Positions 36,585-47,219 of a stretch of 64,000 bases of DNA are shown here, one piece after another. The position numbers and the translations under genes were made by a program. The DNA is from Rahnella aquatilis CIP 78.65 = ATCC 33071 (GTDB lineage Bacteria; Pseudomonadota; Gammaproteobacteria; Enterobacterales; Enterobacteriaceae). Position 1 is the first letter of the stretch, and each line of letters starts with the position of its first letter. The notes below the pieces were generated by a model. It worked only from the letters and a program-made list of their open reading frames with translations, ran no database searches and was not told the DNA's origin. Location of the stretch: the NCBI RefSeq assembly GCF_000241955.1, contig NC_016818.1:3348001-3412000 (forward strand). The letters run 5' to 3'.

Positions 36585-36733
36585 TGTACATCCCGTAATG
36601 CAATTTGACGGCACTACTATACGCAAGAGAATTGGGGTTGGGAATGGGTAGTATTGATGGAATGAAAATAATTATGGGCCAGAAAGGCCCATAAGAAAAT
36701 TACTGTAAATTTGTCTTTTTTTTACGCAAATAA

Positions 36734-37027
36734 TCAGCTGAAAAAGTAATAAAGTCCTGCGGCTAACGTAATCATTGCCAGCAATGGCGAGAAAAAAGCC
36801 TTCCAGACAGATTTATTCGGGCGAAAACCCAGGCCATGGATAATGCCACTGCAAACGGCCCAGATCAAAATGATCCCATGCCAGACTTCAAGCTGACTGG
36901 TTGACGAGGCAAACATGCCGGGTTTCCAGAAAACGCAACCCGCCAGTACCAGTGACATCACAAGCGAAAGGGCCCGCAAGGGGCCCTTGTCTGTGACAGC
37001 GTAGAGTTTATCCACGATCACACTCAT
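36734..37027 (-). CDS. ybgE: Cyd operon membrane protein YbgE
   Basis: A 97-aa inner-membrane protein with three helices. LYAVTDKGPLRALSLVMSLVLAGCVFW and VCSGIIHGLGFRP match E. coli YbgE. The function is unsettled. It starts 2 bp after cydX and ends 149 bp before ybgC. Confidence 0.92.
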   Translation of the reverse strand: MSVIVDKLYAVTDKGPLRALSLVMSLVLAGCVFWKPGMFASSTSQLEVWHGIILIWAVCSGIIHGLGFRPNKSVWKAFFSPLLAMITLAAGLYYFFS

Positions 37028-37029
37028 TA

Positions 37030-37143
37030 TTACTTCTCTTCTTTAGCCGCTTTATTGGCTTCGCTGTGTTCAAACGCCAGCGCGGTAATGATACCGAATG
37101 AGCAAGCCAGTAAGGTGCCGAGGATCCAGGCAAAATACCACAT
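37030..37143 (-). CDS. cydX: Cytochrome bd-I small subunit CydX
   Basis: A 37-aa single-helix protein, MWYFAWILGTLLACSFGI, then a short Glu/Lys-rich tail. It is the established small subunit that stabilises the haem groups of cytochrome bd-I. It lies 10 bp after cydB with an AAGGAG site before the ATG and is shorter than common gene-calling cut-offs. Confidence 0.95.
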   Translation of the reverse strand: MWYFAWILGTLLACSFGIITALAFEHSEANKAAKEEK

Positions 37144-37153
37144 GGTGTTCTCC

Positions 37154-38293
37154 TTAATACAACGAATGCTTGTTGTTCTCGATGTAGTGTTTATCGAGGC
37201 GCCCGAACATCTTGTAATACGCCCATGAGGTGTAAATCAGGATGATTGGCACAAAGATGCAAGCGACAACGGTCATCACTCTCAGCGTCAACAGTGTGGA
37301 TGTCGCATCCCACATGGTCAGGCTGGCATTCGGTTCAGTGACAGACGGCATCACGAACGGGAACATCGTGATACCGGCAGTCAGGATCACACAGGCAATA
37401 GTCAGTGAGTTGCTGATGAACGCCAGCGCGGCTTTATTCATGCGTGAGAACAGAATGGTCAGCAACGGCAGTAGCACACCCAATGCAGGGATCGCCCACA
37501 AGCCCGGTGTCTTGTTGAAGTTAGCCAGCCATGCACCCGCTTCATGAGACACGGTTTTGCGCAGCGGGTTAGACGGACCTGCGTGATCCATAACGGAGGT
37601 CACGGTGAAACCATCAATCCCTTTCACTAACCAGATACCTGCCAGCAGGAAGCACACCATCATCACCAGCGCAGAAATCTGCGACGCGGTACGGGTACGC
37701 AGGTGCAATTCACCCACAGTACGCATTTGCAGATAGGTGGCGCCCTGGGTGATCAGCATGGTCAGGCTCACCAGACCGGCCAGAATGCCGTACGGGTTCA
37801 GCAAGCCCAGCAGATTGCCGGTGTAGAACAGACGCAGGTCGCTGTCGATATGGAACGGCACACCTAACAGCAGGTTACCGAAAGCCACGCCGAAGACCAG
37901 AGCCGGCACGAAGCTGCCGATGAAGATGCCCCAGTCCCACATACCGCGCCAGCGAGCACTTTCCAGTTTTGAACGATAGTCAAAGCCCAGCGGACGGAAG
38001 AACAAGGCGCACAGCACCAGCACCATCGCCGCATAAAAGCCGGAGAATGCCGCTGCATAGACCATCGGCCAGGCAGCGAACAATGCGCCACCGGCGGTGA
38101 TCAGCCAGACCTGGTTGCCGTCCCAGTGCGGGGCAATGGCGTTGATCATCACGCGGCGGTCAGTATCGGTTTTACCGATAATGCGCACCAGGATGCCTAC
38201 GCCCATATCAAATCCATCGGTGACTGCGAAGCCGATAAACAGCACGCCAATCAGCACCCACCAGATGAACCGTAAAACTTCATAATCAAACAT
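37154..38293 (-). CDS. cydB: Cytochrome bd-I ubiquinol oxidase subunit II CydB
   Basis: A 379-aa inner-membrane subunit with about nine helices. MFDYEVLRFIWWVLIGVLFIGFAVTDGFDMGVG at the N terminus and APHWDGNQVWLITAGGALFAAWP are diagnostic. With CydA and CydX it oxidises ubiquinol and reduces oxygen at low oxygen tension. It is 14 bp after cydA. Confidence 0.98.
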   Translation of the reverse strand: MFDYEVLRFIWWVLIGVLFIGFAVTDGFDMGVGILVRIIGKTDTDRRVMINAIAPHWDGNQVWLITAGGALFAAWPMVYAAAFSGFYAAMVLVLCALFFRPLGFDYRSKLESARWRGMWDWGIFIGSFVPALVFGVAFGNLLLGVPFHIDSDLRLFYTGNLLGLLNPYGILAGLVSLTMLITQGATYLQMRTVGELHLRTRTASQISALVMMVCFLLAGIWLVKGIDGFTVTSVMDHAGPSNPLRKTVSHEAGAWLANFNKTPGLWAIPALGVLLPLLTILFSRMNKAALAFISNSLTIACVILTAGITMFPFVMPSVTEPNASLTMWDATSTLLTLRVMTVVACIFVPIILIYTSWAYYKMFGRLDKHYIENNKHSLY

Positions 38294-38307
38294 AAGTGGA
38301 CTCCCTA

Positions 38308-39876
38308 TTACCGAGCTTGCTCAAGTGGCGCTGAAGTTTGTTCAAAGTGATAACGGCCCGTTTTCAGGCTGCTTGGGCCCAGGCGCGCATATTTGAACAT
38401 CAGGAACATTTCAGCGACCAGGAACAGGGTGTACAGACCGCAGATGAGGATCATCGAGGACAGTACATCACCCACAGTCAGTGAAGAGTGTGCGACCGCA
38501 GTCGGTAACACTTCACCAATCGCCCAAGGCTGACGGCCATATTCAGCCACGAACCAACCCGCTTCGACAGCAATCCACGGCAATGGCAGGCCGATGAATA
38601 CCGCGCGGTGTAACCAGCGTTTCTGACCAATCTTGCCGCGCAGGACGGTATAGAAGGACAGCGCAATCAGGACGAACATCAGGATGCCGCAGGCCACCAT
38701 GATACGGAATGCGAAGTACAGAGGCAGAACGCGTGGGATAGAATCTTTGGTGGCTTTCTGAATCTGTGCGTCAGTCGCGCCCGCCGGGTTGTCGGTATAG
38801 CGTTTAAGCAACATACCGTAGCCCAGATCCTGCTTAGCATTTTCGAAATCGCTGCGCACTTTCGGGTCTGTGTTGCCCGAACGCAGTTCTTCCAGCAGGG
38901 TGTACGCTTTCATACCGTTGCGGATGCGCACTTCGTGTTGCGCCATCAGGTCTTTCAGACCGGTCACCGGCGTATCCACAGAACGCGTGGCAATCAGACC
39001 TAGCAGGTAAGGGATCTGAATAGAATATTCGTTTTCCATCTTGTCCTGATTAGGCATGCCGAACAGCGTGAAACTGGCCGGTGCAGGTTGGGTATCCCAC
39101 TCTGCTTCGATAGCGGCCAGTTTGGTTTTCTGGACGTCACCCATTTCATAACCAGATTCATCACCCAGTACGATAACGGAGAGCACGGCGGCCAGACCGA
39201 AGCTTGCTGCGATAGCAAATGAACGCTTCGCAAAGCCAACGTCACGTCCTTTTAACAGGTAGTAAGAGCTGATAGCCAGAATGAACATCGCGCCAGTCAC
39301 ATAACCAGACGCTACGGTGTGAACGAATTTAACCTGCGCAACCGGGTTCAGAACCAGCTCGGAGAAGCTGACCATTTCCATACGCATGGTTTCGTAGTTG
39401 AAAGTCGATGCAATCGGGTTTTGCATCCAGCCGTTCGCCACCAGGATCCACAATGCTGACAAGTTTGAGCCAAGGGCAACAAACCAGGTCACGGTCATAT
39501 GCTGAACTTTAGAAAGACGGTCCCATCCGAAGAAGAACAGGCCCACTAAAGTGGATTCGAGGAAGAACGCCATTAAACCTTCAATCGCCAGAGGCGCACC
39601 GAAGATATCACCAACGTAATGTGAGAAATATGACCAGTTAGTCCCGAACTGGAATTCCATGGTTAAACCGGTTGCAACGCCCAGCGCAAAGTTAATTGCA
39701 AAGAGTTTGCCCCAGAATTTGGTCATATCTTTATAGATTTGCTTGCCGGAAAGCACATAAACCGTTTCCATAATTGCCAGTAAAAACGCCATACCCAGCG
39801 TTAACGGGACAAATAGGAAATGGTACATGGCTGTTAAAGCAAACTGTAAACGCGACAGTTCAACGATATCAAACAT
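38308..39876 (-). CDS. cydA: Cytochrome bd-I ubiquinol oxidase subunit I CydA
   Basis: A 522-aa inner-membrane subunit that carries haems b558, b595 and d. His in [23 protein letters not shown], the [15 protein letters not shown] segment and [13 protein letters not shown] are conserved. The long quinol-binding loop (about residues 250-380) is the E. coli type. The start at 39876 (MFDIVELSR) is used; the frame runs back to 39957 without support. It is the first gene of cydABX-ybgE, with a 721-bp upstream region. Confidence 0.97.
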   Translation of the reverse strand: MFDIVELSRLQFALTAMYHFLFVPLTLGMAFLLAIMETVYVLSGKQIYKDMTKFWGKLFAINFALGVATGLTMEFQFGTNWSYFSHYVGDIFGAPLAIEGLMAFFLESTLVGLFFFGWDRLSKVQHMTVTWFVALGSNLSALWILVANGWMQNPIASTFNYETMRMEMVSFSELVLNPVAQVKFVHTVASGYVTGAMFILAISSYYLLKGRDVGFAKRSFAIAASFGLAAVLSVIVLGDESGYEMGDVQKTKLAAIEAEWDTQPAPASFTLFGMPNQDKMENEYSIQIPYLLGLIATRSVDTPVTGLKDLMAQHEVRIRNGMKAYTLLEELRSGNTDPKVRSDFENAKQDLGYGMLLKRYTDNPAGATDAQIQKATKDSIPRVLPLYFAFRIMVACGILMFVLIALSFYTVLRGKIGQKRWLHRAVFIGLPLPWIAVEAGWFVAEYGRQPWAIGEVLPTAVAHSSLTVGDVLSSMILICGLYTLFLVAEMFLMFKYARLGPSSLKTGRYHFEQTSAPLEQAR

Positions 39877-40496
39877 CTTGACCCCTTGCTCCTCGGAGGA
39901 AGACCCCAAATTGCGATCTTTGACGAACCGGTTGCCGGAACGCCTCATGACTACCAATATTCAAATGTGTGTAAAAAAAATGTCAGCGCCCGGTTGAGTA
40001 AAACCGTCGACCAGACATTCTGAGTCCGGAAAAAGCGCGAGCAGCGGGCCTGCAACAGGCTGATGAACGGGCAAAATCACGGGAAAAAGTCATCATACAA
40101 AAAACGGATGTTACAGGACCAATATGTTACGCCAGTAATCCCACACATTAAATAGGTTTTTTAGTGACCCAAAGCGGATTTCCGTGTACAGGTCAATTTA
40201 AGAACAAAACAGTGAAAATCCCTGTAATTGATCTGCCGCAATTTAAGCTTATCTCCTTGTTTATTTCTATAATATCTCTATTGATTTCTAAAAAAAGATT
40301 TCAGGATGTTAACTTTTGGTTTCATTGAGCTTTAATGGGAGCCCGGATGTTAATTAATTGTACTTTTATGGTTGCCATAAATATCTAATTCGCTACCTTC
40401 TTAAATCCAATTATTAACCTTTTATTTCCAATGAACCTATCGTGCTGTGTTAATAAATATAGCTCAATTCAGTGAATGTTAACTATTTAGCTTAAA
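39877..40496. promoter_or_regulatory. cydA upstream control region with ArcA-like boxes
   Basis: A long AT-rich region with no gene. It has four TGTTAA boxes: 40306-40313, 40347-40354, 40448-40455 and 40476-40483. Direct repeats of TGTTAA are the core of ArcA sites, and cydA is a classical ArcA/FNR target. A TTGAT half-site (about 40229) could belong to FNR. No exact promoter is assigned. Confidence 0.5.
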
Positions 40497-40523
40497 ATAA
40501 AAAAGGCCACCCGAAGGCGGCCA
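40497..40523 (-). terminator. Terminator of the suc operon
   Basis: On the minus strand, GGCCGCCTTCGGGTGGCC forms a stem-loop (TTCG tetraloop) followed by six T. Confidence 0.88.
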
Positions 40524-40561
40524 ACATGTCGAATCTTTTTCTTTAATAAATCGACTTAACC

Positions 40562-40588
40562 CGCACCCTAATTTTACCGGTGCGGGTA
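40562..40588 (-). other. Hairpin directly after sucD
   Basis: A perfect 8-bp stem (CCCGCACC with GGTGCGGG) has an 11-base loop. It lies about 10 bp past the sucD stop and has no T-run. It precedes the true terminator and could protect the 3' end. Confidence 0.6.
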
Positions 40589-40597
40589 GTGTAATAC

Positions 40598-41470
40598 TTA
40601 TTGCGGAAGCAATGATTTCACGGCTTCGCCGATATCGGCCAGGCTGCGAACGGTTTTAACGCCTGCCGCTTCCAGCGCTGCAAATTTCTCATCAGCAGTG
40701 CCTTTACCACCCGCAATGATGGCACCAGCATGGCCCATACGTTTGCCTTTAGGCGCCGTCACACCCGCGATATAGCCCACAACCGGTTTGGTCACGTGTG
40801 CTTTGATGTAGGCTGCGGCTTCTTCTTCAGCGTTACCGCCGATTTCACCGATCATCACGATCACTTCAGTCTGCGGATCTTCCTGGAACAGCTTCAGGAT
40901 ATCGATGAAGTTAGAGCCCGGGATCGGGTCACCGCCGATACCAACGCAGGTCGACTGGCCGTAGCCGTAGTCAGTGGTCTGTTTCACGGCTTCATACGTC
41001 AGCGTACCTGAGCGGGAAACAATACCCACTTTGCCCGGCAGATGAATGTGGCCTGGCATGATGCCGATTTTGCATTCGCCCGGCGTGATCACGCCCGGAC
41101 AGTTTGGCCCGATCATCACCGCGTCGCTTTGATCCAGTTTCACTTTAACCACCAGCATATCCAGCGTCGGGATGCCTTCAGTGATACAGATGATCAGTTT
41201 GATGCCTGCATCCAGCGCTTCCAGAATGGAATCTTTACAGAACGGTGCCGGAACATAAATCACAGACGCGGTTGCGCCGGTGGTTTCTACCGCTTCACGC
41301 ACGGTATTGAACACGGGCAGACCCAGATGTTCGGTGCCGCCTTTGCCCGGCGTGACGCCGCCGACCATTTTGGTACCGTAAGCAATGGCTTGTTCGGAGT
41401 GGAAAGTCCCCTGGCTACCGGTGAAACCCTGGCAGATAACTTTGGTGTTCTTGTTGATTAAAATCGACAT
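40598..41470 (-). CDS. sucD: Succinyl-CoA synthetase subunit alpha SucD
   Basis: A 290-aa subunit that forms succinyl phosphate on its active-site His ([12 protein letters not shown]). The CoA-binding Rossmann part is [20 protein letters not shown]. It pairs with SucC in the TCA cycle. Its ATG overlaps the sucC stop by 1 bp (AATG junction). Confidence 0.98.
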   Translation of the reverse strand: MSILINKNTKVICQGFTGSQGTFHSEQAIAYGTKMVGGVTPGKGGTEHLGLPVFNTVREAVETTGATASVIYVPAPFCKDSILEALDAGIKLIICITEGIPTLDMLVVKVKLDQSDAVMIGPNCPGVITPGECKIGIMPGHIHLPGKVGIVSRSGTLTYEAVKQTTDYGYGQSTCVGIGGDPIPGSNFIDILKLFQEDPQTEVIVMIGEIGGNAEEEAAAYIKAHVTKPVVGYIAGVTAPKGKRMGHAGAIIAGGKGTADEKFAALEAAGVKTVRSLADIGEAVKSLLPQ

Positions 41471-42636
41471 TATTTCCCCTCCACTGCCGCGACAACTTGT
41501 TGAGCCGCATTCGTCAGGCTGGTCGCTGCAATGATGTTCAAACCGCTGTCTGCCAGTTTTTTGGCACCCAGCTCGGCATTATTACCTTCAAGACGCACCA
41601 CAACCGGCACGCTGACGCCCACTTCTTCCACCGCACCGATGATACCATCGGCGATCAGGTCGCAACGTACGATACCGCCGAAGATGTTGACGAAGACGGC
41701 TTTGACTTTTTCATCGGACAGGATGATTTTGAAGGCTTCGGTCACACGTTCTTTGGTTGCGCCACCGCCCACATCGAGGAAGTTAGCCGGTTCACCGCCG
41801 TGCAGTTTCACGATATCCATGGTACCCATTGCCAGACCGGCACCGTTCACCATGCAACCAATGTTACCGTCGAGGGCAACATAGTTCAGTTCCCACTGCG
41901 CTGCCTGAGACTCACGGGCATCTTCCTGGCTGTAATCGCGCATTTCACGCAATTCTGGCTGACGGAACAAGGCGTTGCCGTCCGCACCCAGTTTGCCGTC
42001 GAGACAGATCAGGTCGCCAGCGGTAGTCACTACCAGCGGGTTGATTTCGATCAGCGCCAGATCGCGCTCAAGGAAGATGTTCGCCAGACCCATGAAGATC
42101 TTAGTGAACTGCTGAACCTGCTTACCGGTCAGACCCAGTTTGAAAGCCAGTTCGCGGCCCTGATACGGCTGCGGACCTGCCAGCGGATCAAGCGCAACTT
42201 TGTGGATCAGGTGCGGGGTTTCTTCCGCCACTTTCTCGATTTCCACGCCGCCTTCGGTAGAGGCCATGAACACCACGCGACGGGAGCTGCGATCCACAAC
42301 CGCACCGAGGTACAGTTCCTGATCGATATCCGTTGCCGCTTCAACCAGGATCTGGTTAACCGGCTGACCGCTGGCGTCTGTCTGATAAGTCACCAGACGT
42401 TTGCCCAGCCAGTGCTCAGCAAAAGCACGGATTTCTTCTTTGCTTTTAACCACTTTCACGCCGCCCGCTTTACCGCGGCCACCGGCATGAACCTGACATT
42501 TCACCACCCACGGACCGGCACCGATTTTCGATGCAGCCTCTTCCGCTTCACGCGGGGTGGAACAGGCGAAGCCCGTTGGTGCTGGCAGGCCGTAGCGCAG
42601 GAACAGCTGTTTCGCCTGATACTCGTGTAAATTCAT
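41470..42636 (-). CDS. sucC: Succinyl-CoA synthetase subunit beta SucC
   Basis: A 388-aa ATP-grasp subunit. It binds nucleotide and succinate. [34 protein letters not shown] and [18 protein letters not shown] are family hallmarks. It follows sucB after 100 bp. Confidence 0.98.
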   Translation of the reverse strand: MNLHEYQAKQLFLRYGLPAPTGFACSTPREAEEAASKIGAGPWVVKCQVHAGGRGKAGGVKVVKSKEEIRAFAEHWLGKRLVTYQTDASGQPVNQILVEAATDIDQELYLGAVVDRSSRRVVFMASTEGGVEIEKVAEETPHLIHKVALDPLAGPQPYQGRELAFKLGLTGKQVQQFTKIFMGLANIFLERDLALIEINPLVVTTAGDLICLDGKLGADGNALFRQPELREMRDYSQEDARESQAAQWELNYVALDGNIGCMVNGAGLAMGTMDIVKLHGGEPANFLDVGGGATKERVTEAFKIILSDEKVKAVFVNIFGGIVRCDLIADGIIGAVEEVGVSVPVVVRLEGNNAELGAKKLADSGLNIIAATSLTNAAQQVVAAVEGK

Positions 42637-42736
42637 GATGTTCTATCCATTCTTATTCGGTAAGTAGGAAGGCTTATCAGGGCACAGCGAGCTGTGCCGC
42701 AGATTTTTCGATCTCTAATCTTTCGCTGTACCGGGA

Positions 42737-43966
42737 CTAGACGTCCAGCAGCAGACGAGCCGGATCTTCCAGCATCTCTTTAATGGTCACCAGGAAGCCG
42801 ACGGATTCGCGGCCATCAACCAGACGGTGATCGTATGACAGTGCCAGATACATCATTGGCAAAATCACCACCTGACCATTGACTGCCATCGGGCGATCTT
42901 TAATGGCATGCATGCCCAGGATCGCGCTCTGTGGCGGGTTGATGATCGGCGTGGACATCAGGGAACCGAAGACACCGCCGTTGGTTACAGTAAAGTTACC
43001 ACCGGTCAGTTCTTCCACTTTCAGTTTGCCGTCACGGCCTTTGATCGCCAGCTCTTTGATTTGCTTCTCGATATCCGCCATGCCCAGCGTATCGACATCA
43101 CGCAGAACCGGGGTCACCAGACCGCGTGGCGTAGAAACCGCAATGCTGACATCGAAATAGTTGTGGTAAACCACATCATCGCCGTCAATAGAGGCATTGA
43201 CTTCCGGGTAGCGTTTCAGCGCTTCAACCACGGCTTTCAGATAGAAAGACATGAAACCCAGACGCACGCCGTGACGTTTTTCGAAACCATCACCGTACTG
43301 CTTACGCAGATCCATGATGGGCTTCATGTTGATTTCGTTGAAAGTGGTCAGCATCGCCGTGCTGTTTTTCGCTTCAAGCAAACGCTCAGCAACGCGTTTA
43401 CGCAGACGGGTCATCGGTACACGTTTTTCGCTACGTGAACCCAGAGCCGGTGCGGCGCTGGTGGCAGCCGGAGCCGCCGCAGGTGCTGCGGCTGGCTTAG
43501 CGTCTTTGGCTTTCGCCAGATGCTGTTCGATATCTTCACGGGTCAGACGACCGCCGACACCGCTGCCTTTAATCGCGCTGGCATCGAGAGAATGTTCTGC
43601 AATCAGACGGCGGATCGCCGGGCTGAGTGCGTCGTTATTCTCTTCTTCCAGTGCTGCTGTGTGGCGTGCCGCAGGAGTCGCTTCTTTATCGGAGCTTTTC
43701 TCAGTGCTTGGCTTACCGCTGCTGTTACCCGGACGGATACGCGCCAGGATCTGACGGGAAATCACCGTCGCACCTTCGTCTTCGATAATGCTGTCCAGAA
43801 TACCGGCTTCACTTGCCGGCACTTCCAGAACCACTTTATCGGTTTCAATTTCTACCAGTACATCGTCACGCTCAACACTGTCGCCCGGCTTTTTGTGCCA
43901 GGTGGCAACCGTCGCATCCGCAACGGATTCAGGAAGGTCAGGGACCAGAATATCTACGCTACTCAT
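42737..43966 (-). CDS. sucB: 2-oxoglutarate dehydrogenase E2 component SucB
   Basis: A 409-aa dihydrolipoyl succinyltransferase. Its order is an N-terminal lipoyl domain with the lipoylated Lys in [13 protein letters not shown], an E3/E1-binding domain ([33 protein letters not shown]), an Ala/Pro-rich linker and the C-terminal catalytic domain ending with [17 protein letters not shown] (active His and Asp). It forms the cubic core of the complex. It is 45 bp after sucA. Confidence 0.98.
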   Translation of the reverse strand: MSSVDILVPDLPESVADATVATWHKKPGDSVERDDVLVEIETDKVVLEVPASEAGILDSIIEDEGATVISRQILARIRPGNSSGKPSTEKSSDKEATPAARHTAALEEENNDALSPAIRRLIAEHSLDASAIKGSGVGGRLTREDIEQHLAKAKDAKPAAAPAAAPAATSAAPALGSRSEKRVPMTRLRKRVAERLLEAKNSTAMLTTFNEINMKPIMDLRKQYGDGFEKRHGVRLGFMSFYLKAVVEALKRYPEVNASIDGDDVVYHNYFDVSIAVSTPRGLVTPVLRDVDTLGMADIEKQIKELAIKGRDGKLKVEELTGGNFTVTNGGVFGSLMSTPIINPPQSAILGMHAIKDRPMAVNGQVVILPMMYLALSYDHRLVDGRESVGFLVTIKEMLEDPARLLLDV

Positions 43967-44011
43967 TATAAATCCTTCTTATGTTCCATAGTGTTAACTC
44001 ACGCCAACGCG

Positions 44012-46819
44012 TTATTTAACGTTCAGCGCATCGTTAACCAGATCTTGCTGTTGCTTCTGGTGAACGGACATGTAACCCACTGCCGGGGAAGCAGAGGCCG
44101 GACGTCCTGCGTAACGTAAAGAAGCCCCGAAAGGAATCACTTCACGGAAATTGTGCTGGCTGCAATACCACGCGCCCTGATTCAGCGGCTCTTCCTGACA
44201 CCAGACGAAATCATGAACGTGTGAGAATTTCTCAAGCACTTCCTGAATTGCCTTGTGCGGGAACGGATAAAGCTGCTCGATGCGGACAATCGCCACATCG
44301 GTTTGCTCGTTTTTGCGACGCTGTTCCAGCAGGTCGTAATACACCTTACCGGAGCACATCACCACGCGCTTAACCTGTTTCGGTTCCAGTTCGTCGACTT
44401 CACCAATCGCTGGCAGGAAGCTGCCGTTAGCCAACTCATCAAGCGTAGAAACCGCCAGAGGATGACGCAACAGAGACTTCGGTGACATCACGATCAGCGG
44501 ACGGCGCATACCGCGCAGTGCCTGACGACGGATCATGTGGTAAACCTGCGCCGGGGTAGACGGGATACATACCTGCATGTTTTGCTCAGCGCAAAGTTGC
44601 AGATAACGTTCCAGACGCGCGGAGGAGTGCTCCGGCCCCTGCCCTTCGTAGCCGTGCGGCAGCAACATCACCAGACCACACATGCGGCCCCATTTCTGTT
44701 CGCCGGAACTGATGAACTGGTCGATAACTACCTGTGCACCGTTGGCGAAGTCACCAAACTGCGCTTCCCAGATCGTCAGGGTGCGTGGTTCAGCAGTCGC
44801 GTAACCGTATTCAAAGGCCAGCACCGCTTCTTCGGAAAGCACGGAATCCCAGACGTTGAATTCGCCCTGGCTGTTATGAATATTGGCCAGCGGCACGTAC
44901 ACGGAACCGTTTTTCTGGTTGTGGATCACGGCATGGCGGTGGAAGAAAGTCCCGCGGCCGGTATCTTCACCGGACAGACGGATCGGAATACCTTCATCTA
45001 CCAGCGTAGCGTAGGCCAGGTTTTCTGCGCCGCCCCAGTCGAATTTCTTGTTCCCTTCGGCCATCTCGTTACGGTCGCCATAAATCTTGGCAACGCGTGA
45101 CTGCATTTCGATCGCATCCGGCACATGGCTGACGCGACGCGCCAGTTCCTGCAGACGTTTCAGCTCGACTTTGTTCGGGTAAGGCTCGTCCCACTCATGA
45201 TTCAGATACGGTGACCAGGTGAAAGTGTGCATGTCATTCTGACGCCACTCTTCCACTACGCATTCACCGGCATCCAGCGCATCGCGGTACAGGTTGACCA
45301 TTTCCGTGGCATCTTCGAGACTGGCTACGTTTTGCTCAGTCAGGACATCAGCGTAAATCTTGCGTGGCGTCGGGTGTTTCTTGATCTTGTTGTACATCAG
45401 CGGCTGGGTTGCGCTCGGTTCGTCGGCCTCGTTATGGCCGTGGCGACGGTAGCAAACCAGATCGATCATGACGTCACGTTTAAAGGTGTTACGGAAATCC
45501 AATGCCAGGCGGGTCACGAAAGCCACCGCTTCAGGGTCATCGGCATTGACGTGGAAAATCGGTGCCTGCACCATTTTTGCAATATCGGTACAGTAATCGG
45601 TAGAACGCGCATCTTTTGGATTCGAGGTGGTGAAACCCACCTGGTTATTGATGACGATACGCACGGTACCGCCCACTTCATAACCGCGTGCCAGCGACAT
45701 GTTCAGGGTTTCCTGCACCACACCCTGACCGGTAATCGCCGCATCACCGTGAATGGTGATAGGCAGAACCATGTTGCTGCGCGCTTCGTCCAGACGATCA
45801 CGACGGGCACGCACAGAACCGATGACTACCGGGCTGACGATTTCCAGGTGCGACGGGTTAAACGCCAGCGCCAGGTGAACCATACCGCCTTCGGTTTCCA
45901 CATCAGACGAATAACCCATGTGGTATTTCACGTCACCGGTACCCAGATGTTCTTTATGCTTGCCGGAGAATTCGTCGAACAGGTCCTGCGGCTTTTTGCC
46001 CAGCACGTTGATCAGCACGTTCAGACGACCACGGTGCGCCATACCCAGCACGACTTCGCGTGTGCCGTTTTTGCCAGCATGACGGATCATTTCTTTCAGC
46101 ATCGGCACCAGCGCATCGCCGCCTTCGAGTGAGAAGCGTTTTGCACCGGGGAATTTCGCGCCCAGATAACGCTCCAGACCTTCTGCTGCGGTCAGCTCTT
46201 TGAGGAACGTTTTCTTCTCATCCAGAGTGAAGCTCGCCCGGCCCGCCACGGATTCGATACGCTGTTGGATCCAGCGTTTCTCTTCGGTATTGGTGATGTG
46301 CATGTATTCCGCACCAATCGAACCACAGTAGGTTTGCTTCAGGGCTTTATACAGCTCGCCGAGCTGCATGGTTTCCTTGCCGATGGCAAATGAACCGACG
46401 TTGAAGGTTTCCTGGAAATCAGCTTCAGTCAGATGGTGGAACGCCGGATCCAGATCAGGCACGTCGTCCAGTTTCCACAGGCCGAGGGGATCAAGGTTCG
46501 CGTTCTGATGGCCACGGAAGCGGAAGGCGTTGATTAACTGCAGCACCTTAACTTGCTTGGCATCCGTTTGCGGATCGCTGATGGAGGAGTTATAACGTGA
46601 CGCGTCTTTCGCCAGGCGGCGGAAGTAGTCCCGAGTTTGAGAATGGAGTTGCTCTGGTTTCACACCCACTGTTGGTAGCTGTTTAAAAATCGAACGCCAG
46701 CTATCGTCAACGGAACCAGGATCGGTTAAGTAGTCTTCATAGAGTTGCTCTATGTAAGACTGGTTTGCACCCGCCAGATAGGAGGAATCCAGCCAGGCCT
46801 TCATTGCGCCGTTCTGCAT
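44012..46819 (-). CDS. sucA: 2-oxoglutarate dehydrogenase E1 component SucA
   Basis: A 935-aa thiamine diphosphate enzyme, the same length as E. coli SucA by alignment to memory. Visible are GMAHRGRLNVL, HGDAAITGQGVVQET with the ThDP-Mg binding Asp, NNQVGFTTSNPKDARST and the C-terminal RIEQLYPFP. It decarboxylates 2-oxoglutarate and passes succinyl groups to SucB. First gene of sucABCD. Confidence 0.98.
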   Translation of the reverse strand: MQNGAMKAWLDSSYLAGANQSYIEQLYEDYLTDPGSVDDSWRSIFKQLPTVGVKPEQLHSQTRDYFRRLAKDASRYNSSISDPQTDAKQVKVLQLINAFRFRGHQNANLDPLGLWKLDDVPDLDPAFHHLTEADFQETFNVGSFAIGKETMQLGELYKALKQTYCGSIGAEYMHITNTEEKRWIQQRIESVAGRASFTLDEKKTFLKELTAAEGLERYLGAKFPGAKRFSLEGGDALVPMLKEMIRHAGKNGTREVVLGMAHRGRLNVLINVLGKKPQDLFDEFSGKHKEHLGTGDVKYHMGYSSDVETEGGMVHLALAFNPSHLEIVSPVVIGSVRARRDRLDEARSNMVLPITIHGDAAITGQGVVQETLNMSLARGYEVGGTVRIVINNQVGFTTSNPKDARSTDYCTDIAKMVQAPIFHVNADDPEAVAFVTRLALDFRNTFKRDVMIDLVCYRRHGHNEADEPSATQPLMYNKIKKHPTPRKIYADVLTEQNVASLEDATEMVNLYRDALDAGECVVEEWRQNDMHTFTWSPYLNHEWDEPYPNKVELKRLQELARRVSHVPDAIEMQSRVAKIYGDRNEMAEGNKKFDWGGAENLAYATLVDEGIPIRLSGEDTGRGTFFHRHAVIHNQKNGSVYVPLANIHNSQGEFNVWDSVLSEEAVLAFEYGYATAEPRTLTIWEAQFGDFANGAQVVIDQFISSGEQKWGRMCGLVMLLPHGYEGQGPEHSSARLERYLQLCAEQNMQVCIPSTPAQVYHMIRRQALRGMRRPLIVMSPKSLLRHPLAVSTLDELANGSFLPAIGEVDELEPKQVKRVVMCSGKVYYDLLEQRRKNEQTDVAIVRIEQLYPFPHKAIQEVLEKFSHVHDFVWCQEEPLNQGAWYCSQHNFREVIPFGASLRYAGRPASASPAVGYMSVHQKQQQDLVNDALNVK

Positions 46820-47180
46820 CGTGATCCCTTAAGCTTTGAAGCTTTAGTTTTCGCCGTGGTTAATAATATTGACCGTGATACACCGCGGTAAAACGGTTTT
46901 CCATACTAAAACAGTTCGTTGGTTGAGCGTTTGGCTCTTCAAGGAACCTTCAGAAATCCGCCATGCGCGTGACTGATTTTTGAAGTTACCCTGCTTGTTT
47001 CTGCTGCTTTTCAGCTTTTCTCTAACTCCCTGATTTTGACCCGGCTATCTTACTCCAGTCAGGCGCAACTTTGTTGCACTTGTTGCTACTTTGTTATTAA
47101 AAATTTAATTATTTGCTATCGCCGCCTCAGTTACCACATTTGTAACTAAAGAAAGCGAAAAGCCGGTGATAACGAAATAA
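46820..47180. promoter_or_regulatory. sdhB-sucA intergenic region with the probable suc promoter
   Basis: About 360 bp without a gene lie between sdhB and sucA. In E. coli the corresponding space holds the suc promoter, and most suc mRNA reads through from sdh. AT-rich blocks occur near 47080-47120. I cannot assign the promoter with confidence. Confidence 0.45.
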
Positions 47181-47204
47181 CAGCGGGAACCTGAGTTCCC
47201 GCTG
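47181..47204 (-). terminator. Hairpin after sdhB (partial terminator)
   Basis: A perfect 10-bp stem (CAGCGGGAAC with GTTCCCGCTG, four-base loop) lies 16 bp after the sdhB stop. On the minus strand it is followed only by TTATTTC. It may give partial termination between sdh and suc. Confidence 0.65.
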
Positions 47205-47219
47205 TGCGTGGCTTATCAA

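Noticed and set aside
41497..42630. 377-codon open frame opposite sucC
   Set aside because: It is an antisense shadow of a highly conserved gene; the translation is His/Phe/Gln-rich and without a fold signature.
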